The position numbers and the translations under genes were made by a program. This document shows, one piece after another, positions 1 to 9,052 of a stretch of 64,000 bases of DNA (the first letter of the stretch is position 1; each line of letters begins with the position of its first letter). The stretch is taken from assembly GCF_001886695.1 (NCBI RefSeq), contig NZ_CP018097.1, positions 1,631,001 through 1,695,000 of the forward strand. Reading direction: 5' to 3'. The stretch comes from Aurantiacibacter gangjinensis. GTDB lineage: Bacteria; Pseudomonadota; Alphaproteobacteria; Sphingomonadales; Sphingomonadaceae. Under the pieces are notes generated by a model. The model did no database searches. It saw nothing but the letters and a program-made list of their open reading frames with translations, and was not told the DNA's origin.

Positions 1-878
1 AGGCCGAGGCCACGTTCAACGGCATCGAGAATTGATTTGCCGCCCGGATGGACGGCCAGGCTGGTATTGGCATCGACCTTGAGGCGCGCGCGCAAATCCT
101 GCCGCGCGAACGCATCGGACAGCCGTCCGGGAACTTCGCCTGACAAATGCATCAGGAAGCCGGTATCGGTAATGGTCCAAGTGATGAGCTCGTCGCTATC
201 GTCCAGCGTGGCGGAGATGCTCTGGCCGAGTGCCAAGCCTTCGCCATACGAGCTGACGATAGCCGCTGCGGCGCCGTCGGCAAACTGGCCCATGGCGAGC
301 AACGCGCCGATGTCAGTCGTTTCCTGCATGTGCAGCGTGCAAAGCTCCACGCTGATGGCGAGGACGCGCGCATCGGGCTCGGCGCGCACAATCTGTCCGG
401 CGGTGCGCAGCAGGGTGACACCGGCATAGCAGCCCATGAAGCCGATGGAGAGCCGCTGGACATCGCTGGCAAGGCCGAGCCGCCTCGCCAGAACCTGGTC
501 GAGGCCCGGCGCCATGAAACCGGTGCAACTGGCGACGATGATATGAGTGATACCTTCCAGCGAAGGCAGCTTGCCCGCCGCTTCGACCGCCAGATCGGGC
601 GCGTGTTCGGCAAAGCGGCGCATCCGCTCTCCGGTGCCCGCAGGCAGGTCGCTGGCGTAGAAACTGCCATCGACGAGTTGCGCATCCTCGCCCGATAGCA
701 CCGAGTGACGATGCGCGATGCCGCCGCGCCCGATCATGCGGTCGAGCATGGCCGCCTCGCGCGTGCCTTCAAGCTGCCTGCGCGCCCAGTCGGAATAGAC
801 CTGATGCACGTCGGCAGCGGGCACGGCGGTGCCGATCGCGTTGATACGGGGTGTGACAGGCTGGGGGACGCGATCCAT
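1..878 (-). CDS. Type III polyketide synthase (chalcone/stilbene synthase-like), 3' end outside window
   Basis: The reading frame opens at an ATG at 878 and runs off the left edge, giving about 292 of the roughly 350 residues usual for the family. Type III synthases condense acyl-CoA starters with malonyl-CoA without an acyl carrier protein. The nucleophilic cysteine motif is visible as GFMGCYAG, and the catalytic histidine as LAVHPGG near the window edge; the third catalytic residue (Asn) lies beyond it. The gene follows the nitronate monooxygenase by 47 bp in the same direction, so it may be the tail of the upstream beta-oxidation operon. That would place an acyl-CoA consumer next to acyl-CoA genes (inference). 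Product class (alkylresorcinol, alkylpyrone or other) cannot be told from sequence. No strong ribosome binding site precedes the ATG. Confidence 0.88.
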   Translation of the reverse strand, partial: MDRVPQPVTPRINAIGTAVPAADVHQVYSDWARRQLEGTREAAMLDRMIGRGGIAHRHSVLSGEDAQLVDGSFYASDLPAGTGERMRRFAEHAPDLAVEAAGKLPSLEGITHIIVASCTGFMAPGLDQVLARRLGLASDVQRLSIGFMGCYAGVTLLRTAGQIVRAEPDARVLAISVELCTLHMQETTDIGALLAMGQFADGAAAAIVSSYGEGLALGQSISATLDDSDELITWTITDTGFLMHLSGEVPGRLSDAFARQDLRARLKVDANTSLAVHPGGKSILDAVERGLG

Positions 879-925
879 TCGCTAGTTCTAACAGATCGCG
901 CCGCCAGTTGTGCCCAATTGTGCCT

Positions 926-1852
926 TCAGCTGCAAAAGCTGGCTTTGGCCGCGGCGTATTCGTCGAGAAGCTGTTGGCAGAGGTCGCGCGTCGGGCGCAC
1001 ATCGCGCACTGCGCCCGTTCCGTGCCCGGCAGACCAGATGGTCTTCCACGCCTTCGCTTCCTCGTTCAGCGACATTTCGCCGGGCACATCGTGCAGCGTT
1101 GCCGCATCGAGGCTGGGGGTGAGGAAATTGGCGCCCACACCCGTCACCTTGTCGGTATAGGTGATGTCTTTCGCGGTCGCGCCGATCATCATGTCCTTCT
1201 GGCCCTGCGGCGCCATACTTTCCTCGGCGGCGATGAAATGGCTGCCGAAGTAGCCGTAATCGCAGCCCATCATTTGGGCCGCTGCCACATGGCCGCCATG
1301 GCTCATCGACCCCGACAGGATCAGCGCGCCGTCCCAGAATTCGCGAATTTCGCTCGTGAGAGCGAATGGGCTGAATGTGCCTGCATGGCCGCCTGCACCC
1401 GCTGCCACCGCGATGATGCCATCGACGCCTGCCTCTGCCGCCTTCTCAGCGTGGCGGCGCTGGATCACATCATGAAAGACCAGCCCGCCATAGGAGTGCA
1501 CGGCTTTCACCAGATCGGGCACCGCGCCGAGCGAGGTGATGATGAGCGGAACCTCATGCTTCACGCACAATTCCAGATCGGCCTGTACGCGCGGATTCGA
1601 CTGGTGGACGATCAGGTTCACGCCGTAGGACGCATCGTCCGGCCCGAGCCGATCTTTGATCTCGAGCAGCCATTCCTCGAACCCTTCGCTGGTGCGCTGG
1701 TTGAGGGCGGGAAAGGTGCCGCAAAGACCGGCCTTGCAGGTTTCCACCACAAGGTCGGGCCCGGAAATCAGGAACATAGGCGCGACGATGGCGGGCATTT
1801 TCAGCCCGCCATCGAAACGGTCCAGTGCGGCGTTCTCTGCCGTGCGGCTCAA
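926..1852 (-). CDS. Nitronate monooxygenase / 2-nitropropane dioxygenase family protein
   Basis: A 308-residue FMN-dependent TIM-barrel enzyme. The family oxidises alkyl nitronates; many relatives have unknown natural substrates. The motif AGAGGHAGTF (His about residue 156) matches the flavin-phosphate and catalytic-histidine region, and PAIVAPMF near residue 20 matches the family N-terminus. The start is a TTG at 1852 that overlaps the stop of the acyl-CoA dehydrogenase by 4 bp (TTGA), implying translational coupling; an internal ATG 18 codons later is the alternative. Its place directly after a beta-oxidation acyl-CoA dehydrogenase suggests it is co-expressed with fatty-acid degradation. 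In this context an enoyl-reductase-like role is possible, because NMO and FabK share a fold, but that is inference. Confidence 0.85.
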   Translation of the reverse strand: MSRTAENAALDRFDGGLKMPAIVAPMFLISGPDLVVETCKAGLCGTFPALNQRTSEGFEEWLLEIKDRLGPDDASYGVNLIVHQSNPRVQADLELCVKHEVPLIITSLGAVPDLVKAVHSYGGLVFHDVIQRRHAEKAAEAGVDGIIAVAAGAGGHAGTFSPFALTSEIREFWDGALILSGSMSHGGHVAAAQMMGCDYGYFGSHFIAAEESMAPQGQKDMMIGATAKDITYTDKVTGVGANFLTPSLDAATLHDVPGEMSLNEEAKAWKTIWSAGHGTGAVRDVRPTRDLCQQLLDEYAAAKASFCS

Positions 1853-3639
1853 AACGCTTCCGCCGGCATGTCCATCATGCTCGACTTGCCGCTGGTGATC
1901 GCCATCATTTGCGCCATGACCGGCGGCAAAAGGCGGTCGAAGAAGAAGCGGGCGGTGATGATCTTGGCTTCGTAGAAGTCCTTCTCATCGGTGCCTTCTT
2001 TCAGCTTCGCGTAGGATTTCTTCGCCGCATTGGCGAAGCAATAGCCCATGGCCACAAAGCCCAGCAGGCGCAGGTAATCGGTGGCAGCGGCACCGGCTTC
2101 CTCCGGGTCTTTCAGGCCCTTTTGCGCGATGTGGCCGGTCGACATCTGCAGCGCACCGAAGGCTTGCTGCAGGCCGCCGATCATCTTGCCGATCTTTTCA
2201 TCGCCTTCATGGTCTTCGATGAACTGGCTGACCGGGTGGAAGAAGCTGCGAAGGTTCCGGCCCATGCGATCGGGCAGCTTGCGCCCGACAAGGTCCAGAG
2301 CCTGGATGCCGTTCGCGCCTTCGTAAATCTGAGCAATGCGGGCATCGCGGGCAAATTGCTCGATCCCGGTTTCCTGGATGTAGCCGTGGCCGCCGTGGAT
2401 CTGGATGGCCATGTGCGAAGCTTCGTGACCCAGATCGGTGAAGAGGGCCTTCACCACCGGAGTCATCAGAGCGACAAAATCCTTGGCGCGCTCGCGTGCT
2501 TCGGGTTCTTTCGCCGCATGTTCCGCATCCAGCGCGCGCGCCACCCATGCAGAAACCGCGCGGCTGCCTTCATTGTAGCAGCGCATGGTCATCAACATGC
2601 GGCGCACATCGGGGTGCACGATGATCGGATCGGCTGGGCCATCCGGGTTCTTTACGCCCGACAGCGAACGGCCCTGAAGGCGTTCTTTCGCGTAATAGAC
2701 GCTGGACTGGTACGCGATCTCGCCCACGCCAAGACCCTGGATGCCCACGGCGACACGTTCGGTGTTCATCATCGCGAACATGGCTTCCAGCCCGCGATTT
2801 TCCTTGCCGACGAGCCAGCCGGTCGCACCGTCGAAGCTCATCTGGCAAGTCGCCGAGGCTTTCAGGCCCATCTTGTGCTCGATGGCGGTGGCAACGGCCG
2901 GGTTGCGATCGCCCAACGATCCATCGTCCTTCGGCATGAACTTCGGCACGAGGAACATGGAAATGCCCTTCACGCCGGGAGGCGCATCGGGCAGGCGCGC
3001 CAGCACGAGGTGGATGATGTTTTCGGCCAGATCGTGGTCACCGGCGGAGATAAAGATCTTGTTGCCGGTGATCTTGTAGCTGCCATCCTCCTGCGGTTCC
3101 GCCTTGGTGCGCAGCATGCCGAGGTCCGTGCCGCAATGCGGCTCTGTCAGGCACATCGTGCCCGACCATTCGCCATTGGCCATTTTCGGCATGTAGAAGC
3201 TCTTCTGGTCCTCGCTGCCATAGGCTTCGAGGCTGACCATCGCGCCATTTGTGAGGCCCGGATAGAGGCCGAATGACAGGTTGGTGGAGCAGCTCATCTC
3301 CTCGACCATCTTGCCCAGCGAGTGGGGTGCACCCTGGCCGCCCCATTTCTGGTCGACCGTCAGGCCGGCCCAACCGCCTTCGCAAAACTGCTTGTAGGCT
3401 TCGGGAAAGCCCTTGGGGGTGCGGACCACGCCGTTCTCTATGCGGCAGCCTTCCTGGTCGCCCGACCAGTTGATCGGCAGCAGCACGTCGCGGCACAGCT
3501 TGTTCGCTTCTTCGAGAATGGCGGACGTCATGTCCTCATCGAAATCCTCGAACCCTTCCAGGTCGCCGAAACCGTCTTCAGCGTGAAGCTCTTCGAGGTT
3601 GAACCGCATATCGCGGATGGGGGCGTCATAGACTTGCAT
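1849..3639 (-). CDS. Acyl-CoA dehydrogenase with C-terminal extension
   Basis: 596 residues, longer than the roughly 380-residue short-chain enzymes and matching the subgroup with an extra C-terminal alpha-helical domain (DmdC-like or long-chain). It catalyses FAD-dependent alpha,beta-dehydrogenation of acyl-CoA, the first step of beta-oxidation. Visible signatures are CLTEPHCGTDLG in the middle domain, GHEASHMAIQIHGGHGYIQE and IYEGANGIQ, whose Glu is the usual catalytic base. The gene lies 23 bp downstream of the hydroxyacyl-CoA dehydrogenase gene and overlaps the nitronate monooxygenase. Order and direction (thiolase, multifunctional protein, dehydrogenase) resemble the fadN-fadA-fadE arrangement known from Bacillus. 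The exact chain-length preference cannot be assigned. Confidence 0.92.
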   Translation of the reverse strand: MQVYDAPIRDMRFNLEELHAEDGFGDLEGFEDFDEDMTSAILEEANKLCRDVLLPINWSGDQEGCRIENGVVRTPKGFPEAYKQFCEGGWAGLTVDQKWGGQGAPHSLGKMVEEMSCSTNLSFGLYPGLTNGAMVSLEAYGSEDQKSFYMPKMANGEWSGTMCLTEPHCGTDLGMLRTKAEPQEDGSYKITGNKIFISAGDHDLAENIIHLVLARLPDAPPGVKGISMFLVPKFMPKDDGSLGDRNPAVATAIEHKMGLKASATCQMSFDGATGWLVGKENRGLEAMFAMMNTERVAVGIQGLGVGEIAYQSSVYYAKERLQGRSLSGVKNPDGPADPIIVHPDVRRMLMTMRCYNEGSRAVSAWVARALDAEHAAKEPEARERAKDFVALMTPVVKALFTDLGHEASHMAIQIHGGHGYIQETGIEQFARDARIAQIYEGANGIQALDLVGRKLPDRMGRNLRSFFHPVSQFIEDHEGDEKIGKMIGGLQQAFGALQMSTGHIAQKGLKDPEEAGAAATDYLRLLGFVAMGYCFANAAKKSYAKLKEGTDEKDFYEAKIITARFFFDRLLPPVMAQMMAITSGKSSMMDMPAEAF

Positions 3640-3662
3640 GGGACAAATCCTCTCTTGTCAGG

Positions 3663-5993
3663 TTAATTGCGAAGCGGCTTGCCGGTTTCGAGCATATGCT
3701 CAACCCGCGCCTGCGACTTCGGGTTGCGGACCAGGCGCATGAAGGCTTCCGCCTCAAACTTGAGCATCTGGTCTTCGGTCACGACGTCGATCATGTCAGT
3801 ATCGCCGCCCGTCAGCACATAGGCAAGCTCGTGGGCGACGGTCTCGTCATGCTCGGTGGCGAGGCCCTGCTTGCGGAAGCTGTCGACCGCCAGCTTGAGC
3901 GCCGCAGCGCCGGTGGGGCCGGGCAAGCGGTATTCCGGCTTTTCCGGAGCCTCGTAGCCATCTACCATAGCGAGCGCGCGCTGCTTCGCATCGTAAAGCA
4001 GGCGGTCGCGGTTCATGGTGATGCCGTCGTCGCGGCGCAGGAAACCGTGGTCTTTCGCCTCGGCAGCCGATTTGGCGACCGTTGCCGTCGAGATCAGCTC
4101 GAAACTTTTCGAGACGGCGGGCATCGGGCCATTGGGATGGCGCGGATTTTCTTCCCAGCGAGAAATCATCTCGCCGCAGCCGCCCCAGCCCGGGATGATG
4201 CCAACGCCCGTTTCGACGAGGCCGATATAGGTCTCGGCATGGGCCTGAATGGCATCGGAATTGAGGCAGACTTCGCATCCGCCGCCCAGTGCGAGGCCAA
4301 ACGGTGCGGAGACGACGGGGAAGGGCGCGTATTTCAGCGCCTTGTAAGCTGCCTGGCCGCCCTTGACGGATTTCTCCACTTCGCCCCATGCCGCGATGTT
4401 CAGCGCGAACAAGGCGAGGCCGAGATTGGCACCGGCGGAGAAGTTGGAGCCCTCGTTGTAAACGACAAGCGCCTTGTAATCCTTCTTCACCAGCGGGATG
4501 GCCTTCTGGATCAGGCGCATCACCTGTTCGTCCAGCGCGTTCATCTTGCCAGTGAATTCCAGCGCGACAACGCCGTCGCCGAGGTCCCAAAGGGCGGCAG
4601 AACCGTTCTTGATGAGTGGCTCGCCGGTGAGCTTGATATCCTCCAGCAGCAGCACACCTTCGGGGCGCACCACGTCGTGGTATTCGCCGTCGGTGCCGAA
4701 ATACTGGCGCTTGCCGTCCTGCACGCGGTAGAAGGTCCTGTCGCCAATCTGCTCGAGGATGGCGGGGACGGGATAGTCGCTTTCTTTCAAACGCTCGACC
4801 AGATGAGCCGCGCCGATCGCATCGATCATCTCGAACGGACCGCGCTTCCAGTTATAGCCGAGCTTCATCGCATCATCGACGCCCACAATCGTGGCAGTCG
4901 CTTCCGGCACGATGCTGGCGGCGTAGGACAGAGTGGGGCCAAGCACGGCCCATGCATAGTCACCGACCTTGCCCTTTGCAGAGATCAGCGCCTTCAAATC
5001 GCCCTTGGCGGCTGGACCGCGCACGAGACCCGGGCGGGCCGCCGCGCGATATTCGCCGCTTTTCAGGTCTTTCGCTTCTTTCACCTTGCCGCCGCCATCG
5101 CGGTTGATGCGATAGAAGCCGCCGAGGCCTTTGCGACCGGTGTAGCCGTCCTTGATCATAGCTTCGATCAACGGCTCGCTTCGAGCGATCTTCTGGTACC
5201 AGTCGTCGGCCGGCAGGGTGCTGGTCAGCGACTTCATCAGATGCGGCATCAGATCAATGCCGATAAGGTCGATCAGGCCGAACAGACCGGTCTTGGGCAC
5301 ACCCATGGGCCGCCCGCCGATCTCGTCCGCTTCTTCCACCGTGATGCCCAGATCGAAAGCGGAATTGACCGCCTGCTGTATCCAGAAGGTGCCCACGCGA
5401 TTGGCGATAAAGCCGGGGGAGTCCTCCGCATCGACCACCGTCTTACCGAGTTTCCTGTCTACAAAATCGCTGACCATATCGACGGTGTCGGCATTGCTCT
5501 GCGGGCCGGCCACAATCTCGATCAACCGCATGTAACGCGGCGGATTGAAGAAGTGGGTGATCAGGAAGTCCTGCTTGAACTGGTCGCTGCGGCCGTCGGT
5601 CAGCTGCGCCAGCGGAATTGTGGAGGTGTTGGACGACACGGCGGTGCCGGGCGTGCGAACCTCTTCCAGCTTGGCGTAGAGATCCTGCTTGATGTCGAGC
5701 CGTTCGATAATGGCTTCCACCACCCAATCGCACTCGGCAACCTTGCCAAGATCATCCTCGATATTGCCGGTCTCGACGAGCTTGGCAGCGCGTTTGCCCA
5801 TGAAGGGCGCGGGCTGCGTTTTCAGCATCTTGGCTACCGCACCTTCGGCCACGGCGTTGCGATTGTCGCCTTCCTTGGGAAGGATATCCAGCAACAGAAC
5901 GGGCACGCCGGCATTGGCGATCTGGGCAGCGATGCCGGCACCCATCGTGCCGGCGCCGATCACGCAGACTTTCTTGATGGATTTTTCCGACAT
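3663..5993 (-). CDS. 3-hydroxyacyl-CoA dehydrogenase / enoyl-CoA hydratase fusion (FadN-like)
   Basis: A 776-residue bifunctional beta-oxidation enzyme. The N-terminal Rossmann domain carries VIGAGTMGAGIA (about residues 8-19), and HFFNPPRYMRLIEIVAG includes the catalytic His-Glu pair of 3-hydroxyacyl-CoA dehydrogenases. A C-terminal crotonase-like domain follows from about residue 440, with SNFSAGANLG and LALGGGCEV forming the oxyanion region. The dehydrogenase-before-hydratase order is that of FadN and archaeal enzymes, the reverse of E. coli FadB. The ATG at 5993 is preferred over upstream codons because MSEKSIKKVCVIGAG starts the fold properly; this ATG overlaps the thiolase stop by one base (TAATG), indicating tight coupling. 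Confidence 0.94.
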   Translation of the reverse strand: MSEKSIKKVCVIGAGTMGAGIAAQIANAGVPVLLLDILPKEGDNRNAVAEGAVAKMLKTQPAPFMGKRAAKLVETGNIEDDLGKVAECDWVVEAIIERLDIKQDLYAKLEEVRTPGTAVSSNTSTIPLAQLTDGRSDQFKQDFLITHFFNPPRYMRLIEIVAGPQSNADTVDMVSDFVDRKLGKTVVDAEDSPGFIANRVGTFWIQQAVNSAFDLGITVEEADEIGGRPMGVPKTGLFGLIDLIGIDLMPHLMKSLTSTLPADDWYQKIARSEPLIEAMIKDGYTGRKGLGGFYRINRDGGGKVKEAKDLKSGEYRAAARPGLVRGPAAKGDLKALISAKGKVGDYAWAVLGPTLSYAASIVPEATATIVGVDDAMKLGYNWKRGPFEMIDAIGAAHLVERLKESDYPVPAILEQIGDRTFYRVQDGKRQYFGTDGEYHDVVRPEGVLLLEDIKLTGEPLIKNGSAALWDLGDGVVALEFTGKMNALDEQVMRLIQKAIPLVKKDYKALVVYNEGSNFSAGANLGLALFALNIAAWGEVEKSVKGGQAAYKALKYAPFPVVSAPFGLALGGGCEVCLNSDAIQAHAETYIGLVETGVGIIPGWGGCGEMISRWEENPRHPNGPMPAVSKSFELISTATVAKSAAEAKDHGFLRRDDGITMNRDRLLYDAKQRALAMVDGYEAPEKPEYRLPGPTGAAALKLAVDSFRKQGLATEHDETVAHELAYVLTGGDTDMIDVVTEDQMLKFEAEAFMRLVRNPKSQARVEHMLETGKPLRN

Positions 5994-7129
5994 TATACGG
6001 CCTCCAGGATCGTAGCGATGCCCTGGCCGCCGCCAATGCACTGGGTGGAAAGCGAGTACTTTTTGCCTTCACGCTGCAGCAGGCTGGCAGCCTTGCCCAC
6101 GATGCGCGCGCCGGTGGCGCCCAGCGGGTGGCCGATGGCGATTGCGCCGCCATCTAGGTTCAGCTTGGCCTCGTCCACGCCCAGATCGCGGATCGTGGCG
6201 ATGGACTGACTGGAGAAGGCTTCGTTCAGTTCGACGATATCGATATCGTCGATGGTAAGGCCCGCACGCTCCAGCGCTTTCTGGCTGGCACCGACCGGGC
6301 CGATACCCATGATCTCCGGCGCGCAGCCGGAAATGGCCATGCTCTTGATCTTCGCCATGACCTTGAGGCCATTTGCAGCGGCATAGTCAGCCGAACATAC
6401 CAGCACGGCGACGGCGCCATCGGTCAATGGGCTGGAAGTGCCTGCGGTAACGGTGCCGTTCTGGTCGAAGGCCAGCTTCAGGCCCGCGAGGTCTTCCGCC
6501 GTGGTGGAGGGGCGGGGCGTGCCATCCTTGTCGACAACGGTACCGTCGGGCAGAGTGAAGGGCACGATCTCGTCATCGAAGGCATTATTCTCCAGCGCCT
6601 TGCCAGCCTTCTGCTGGCTTTTCACGGCAAAGGCTTCCTGCTCTTCGCGGCTGATCTCGTACTTCTTCGCTACATTCTCAGCCGTGTCGCCCATGCCGAG
6701 ATAGGCCGCACTCTTCTTGGCGAGTTCCGGATTGGGCATCGGGTTGAAGCCGGTCATCGGAACGCGGCTCATGCCTTCAACGCCTGCGCAGATAAACACA
6801 TCGCCCGCGCCCATGGCGATCTGACCGGCAGCATAATGGATGCTGCTCATGGATGAGCCGCAGAAGCGGTTCATGGTGATGCCGCCCACATCCAGTGGCA
6901 GGTCTGCAAGCAGGCCGACGAGGCGGGCGATATTGAAGCCCTGCTCGCCTTCGGGAAAGGCGCAGCCCATCACGATGTCTTCAATATCCTCCGGCTTTAC
7001 GCCGGTCTTTTCCACCAGGCCACGAATGGTGTTCGCCGCCAGATCGTCGGGGCGGGTTTTCGCCAGCGCGCCCTTATATGCGGGGTGGAAGGGGGAGCGG
7101 ACATACCCTGCAATTACGACATCGGTCAT
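5993..7129 (-). CDS. Acetyl-CoA C-acyltransferase (thiolase, FadA-type)
   Basis: 378 residues. Thiolases cleave 3-ketoacyl-CoA to acetyl-CoA and a shortened acyl-CoA. The three catalytic elements are present: nucleophile Cys about residue 90 in NRFCGSSM, His about 334 in AIGHPLGATG, and Cys about 364 in TQCIGGGQG. The ATG at 7129 is chosen because MTDVVIAGYVRSPF aligns with family starts; a longer frame reaches 7162 but adds an unlikely extension. It is the first gene of the leftward operon and faces the acyl-CoA ligase across a roughly 180-bp control region with a palindrome. It could be annotated as acetyl-CoA acetyltransferase, but the adjacent dehydrogenase and hydratase favour a fatty-acid degradation role. 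Confidence 0.94.
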   Translation of the reverse strand: MTDVVIAGYVRSPFHPAYKGALAKTRPDDLAANTIRGLVEKTGVKPEDIEDIVMGCAFPEGEQGFNIARLVGLLADLPLDVGGITMNRFCGSSMSSIHYAAGQIAMGAGDVFICAGVEGMSRVPMTGFNPMPNPELAKKSAAYLGMGDTAENVAKKYEISREEQEAFAVKSQQKAGKALENNAFDDEIVPFTLPDGTVVDKDGTPRPSTTAEDLAGLKLAFDQNGTVTAGTSSPLTDGAVAVLVCSADYAAANGLKVMAKIKSMAISGCAPEIMGIGPVGASQKALERAGLTIDDIDIVELNEAFSSQSIATIRDLGVDEAKLNLDGGAIAIGHPLGATGARIVGKAASLLQREGKKYSLSTQCIGGGQGIATILEAV

Positions 7130-7168
7130 GATAGTGTTTTGCCTTTCCTCTGCAATGTGCAAGGTCGA

Positions 7169-7240
7169 TTGACCTTTTGCGTCGAATGGTTACGATAAAG
7201 TCTGTTACCTGACGTATACGTTAGGTAGATGGAAAATCAA
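7169..7240. promoter_or_regulatory. Divergent promoters with a 22-bp palindromic operator
   Basis: The palindrome at 7206-7227 reads TACCTGACGTA then TACGTTAGGTA; its two 11-bp arms match with one mismatch. A rightward promoter can be drawn as TTGACC (7169-7174), 16 bp, TACGAT (7191-7196), which puts the operator just past the start site. A leftward promoter can be drawn as TTGATT (complement of 7235-7240), 16 bp, TATACG (complement of 7213-7218), inside the operator. Binding here would control both the thiolase operon and the acyl-CoA ligase/MerR operon. The ACGTNNACGT core resembles sites of MerR-type LiuR regulators as I recall them. The promoters are inferred by eye. Confidence 0.6.
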
Positions 7241-7309
7241 GATGCTCCCGTGAGCCATTTCGCTTTTTCCGGCGTTGGCTGAATGCGGGAGTTGGAGAAA
7301 GGATGTTTC

Positions 7310-9052
7310 ATGGTCGAGGTGCCCGAAGGGTTCCGCCTGATGGATACGAGCCGGTTTACCGATAGCGAGGGCAACATTCGCCCGCGCCTTTTGACCGAGC
7401 TTCTCGACCACGCCGTGTCCAACTATCCGGAAAGGGTCTGCGTCGATTTCCTCGGCCGCGAATGGACCTATGGCGAGATCGGAGACCTGGTGGACCGCGT
7501 GGCGACCGGCCTGCAGGCGCGCGGACTTAAGCCCGGCGACCGGTTCGGCCTGTGTCTGCCCAACACGCCCTATTCCGTGATCATGTATTATGCCGTTCTC
7601 CGTGCCGGTGGCATGGTGGTGAACATCAATCCTCTCTACTCCACCAGCGAGGTGGAGTTCCTGATTCTGAACTCCGGCGCGAAGATGATCGCCGTGCCCG
7701 ATCTGGAAATGCTGCACGAGAAAGTGGCAGCGGCATGGGGCAAGGCGGATGATGATGGCAACGTGCTGCTCGAACACATCGTACTGTGCCCGATGGCAGA
7801 CGTGCTGTCTTTCTGGAAATCGGTGGGTCTTCGCACGCTGAAGCGATCTTCCCTCGCGAAGAAGCAGTCCGGTGTTTCCTATATCCACTATAGCGACCTT
7901 GCCGCGCACCCGGCCAATCCTGCGAAAGTGGAGCAGACGCCCGACGATGTGGCGGTGCTGCAATATACCGGCGGCACGACCGGCAGGCCCAAAGGCGCCA
8001 TGCTTACTCATGCCGGCTTAGCCGCCAATTCCGCGCAGATGATGCTGCATATCGGCGTGGTGCGCGACCAGCAGGAGCGCACACTGGGCGTCTTGCCGCT
8101 ATTCCACGTCTTTGCTCTTACTTGCGTGCTGAATTTCGGCATCGATACTGCGTCGGAACTGGTGCTGCTTCCGCGCTTCGAGATGGACGAGGTGCTGAAA
8201 ACGGTGAAGCGCAAACCCCCGACGCAGATGTTCGGGGTGCCGACGATTTACAACGCGCTCGGCTCGCTACCTGATGATAAGGTGCCGGACCTGTCCAGCG
8301 TTTTGACAAGCTGCTCGGGCGGTGCTCCACTCCCGTTGGACGTCCGCACCAAATTCGAGAAGCGCACCGGAGCGCTGGTATCCGAAGGCTACGGCCTGAC
8401 CGAAGCCTCCCCCATCATCACCAGCAACCCGCTGCTTGGTCGCCAGCCGAACAAGGAGAACTCGACCGGTCCGGCCTTCCCTCAAACCGTCATCGAAATC
8501 CGTGATCCCGAGACTGGCGAGATGATGCCACAGGGCGAAAAGGGCGAAATTTGCGCGCGCGGACCGCAGCTGATGAAAGGCTATTGGAACAGGCCGAATG
8601 CAACAAAAGAAACCTTCGTCGATGGGGCGCTGCGCACAGGCGATATCGGCTATCTGGACGGTGACGGTTACCTGTTCATCGTCGACCGTATCAAAGATTT
8701 GATCCTGTGCAGCGGATACAATGTCTATCCGCGCGTGATCGAGGATGCGGCTTACGAACATCCGGCCGTAAAAGAGGCGATCGCCATCGGCATTCCAGAC
8801 GATTATCGCGGCGAAGCCCCAAAGCTCTTCATCGCGCTGCATGACGATGAGGAGCTGGATGCCGGCACGCTCGAAGCCTTTCTGAAGATGCGCCTCAATC
8901 CCATAGAAATGCCCGACGCCTACGAGTTCCGCGACGAGCTGCCCAAGACGCTGGTCGGCAAACTGGAGAAGAAGGAATTGGTGGCGGAGGAAAAGGCCAA
9001 GTACGAAGCACGCAAGGCTGCCCAAGGGGATGGAGCTGCCGATGCCGGATAG
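7310..9052 (+). CDS. Long-chain fatty-acid-CoA ligase (AMP-forming, FadD-like)
   Basis: 580 residues. It activates fatty acids with ATP and CoA to acyl-CoA, feeding the neighbouring beta-oxidation genes. The P-loop-like motif YTGGTTGRPKGAM lies near residue 219, followed by SEGYGLTEASP, the adenylate-binding RTGDIGYLDGDGYL and the hinge DRIKDLILCSGYNVYP. The C-terminal catalytic lysine sits in LPKTLVGKLEKKE. The ATG at 7310 is chosen because AGAAAGGA ends 6 bp upstream; an ATG at 7283 would add nine residues and ignore this site. The gene is transcribed divergently from the thiolase operon and overlaps the start of the MerR-type regulator by 11 bp, so the two form one operon. Confidence 0.93.
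   Translation: MVEVPEGFRLMDTSRFTDSEGNIRPRLLTELLDHAVSNYPERVCVDFLGREWTYGEIGDLVDRVATGLQARGLKPGDRFGLCLPNTPYSVIMYYAVLRAGGMVVNINPLYSTSEVEFLILNSGAKMIAVPDLEMLHEKVAAAWGKADDDGNVLLEHIVLCPMADVLSFWKSVGLRTLKRSSLAKKQSGVSYIHYSDLAAHPANPAKVEQTPDDVAVLQYTGGTTGRPKGAMLTHAGLAANSAQMMLHIGVVRDQQERTLGVLPLFHVFALTCVLNFGIDTASELVLLPRFEMDEVLKTVKRKPPTQMFGVPTIYNALGSLPDDKVPDLSSVLTSCSGGAPLPLDVRTKFEKRTGALVSEGYGLTEASPIITSNPLLGRQPNKENSTGPAFPQTVIEIRDPETGEMMPQGEKGEICARGPQLMKGYWNRPNATKETFVDGALRTGDIGYLDGDGYLFIVDRIKDLILCSGYNVYPRVIEDAAYEHPAVKEAIAIGIPDDYRGEAPKLFIALHDDEELDAGTLEAFLKMRLNPIEMPDAYEFRDELPKTLVGKLEKKELVAEEKAKYEARKAAQGDGAADAG

Noticed and set aside
3696-6209. An 837-codon plus-strand frame opposite the FadN-like gene
   Set aside because: It is the antisense shadow of a well-conserved enzyme, with His/Arg/Ala-rich composition and no recognisable domain.
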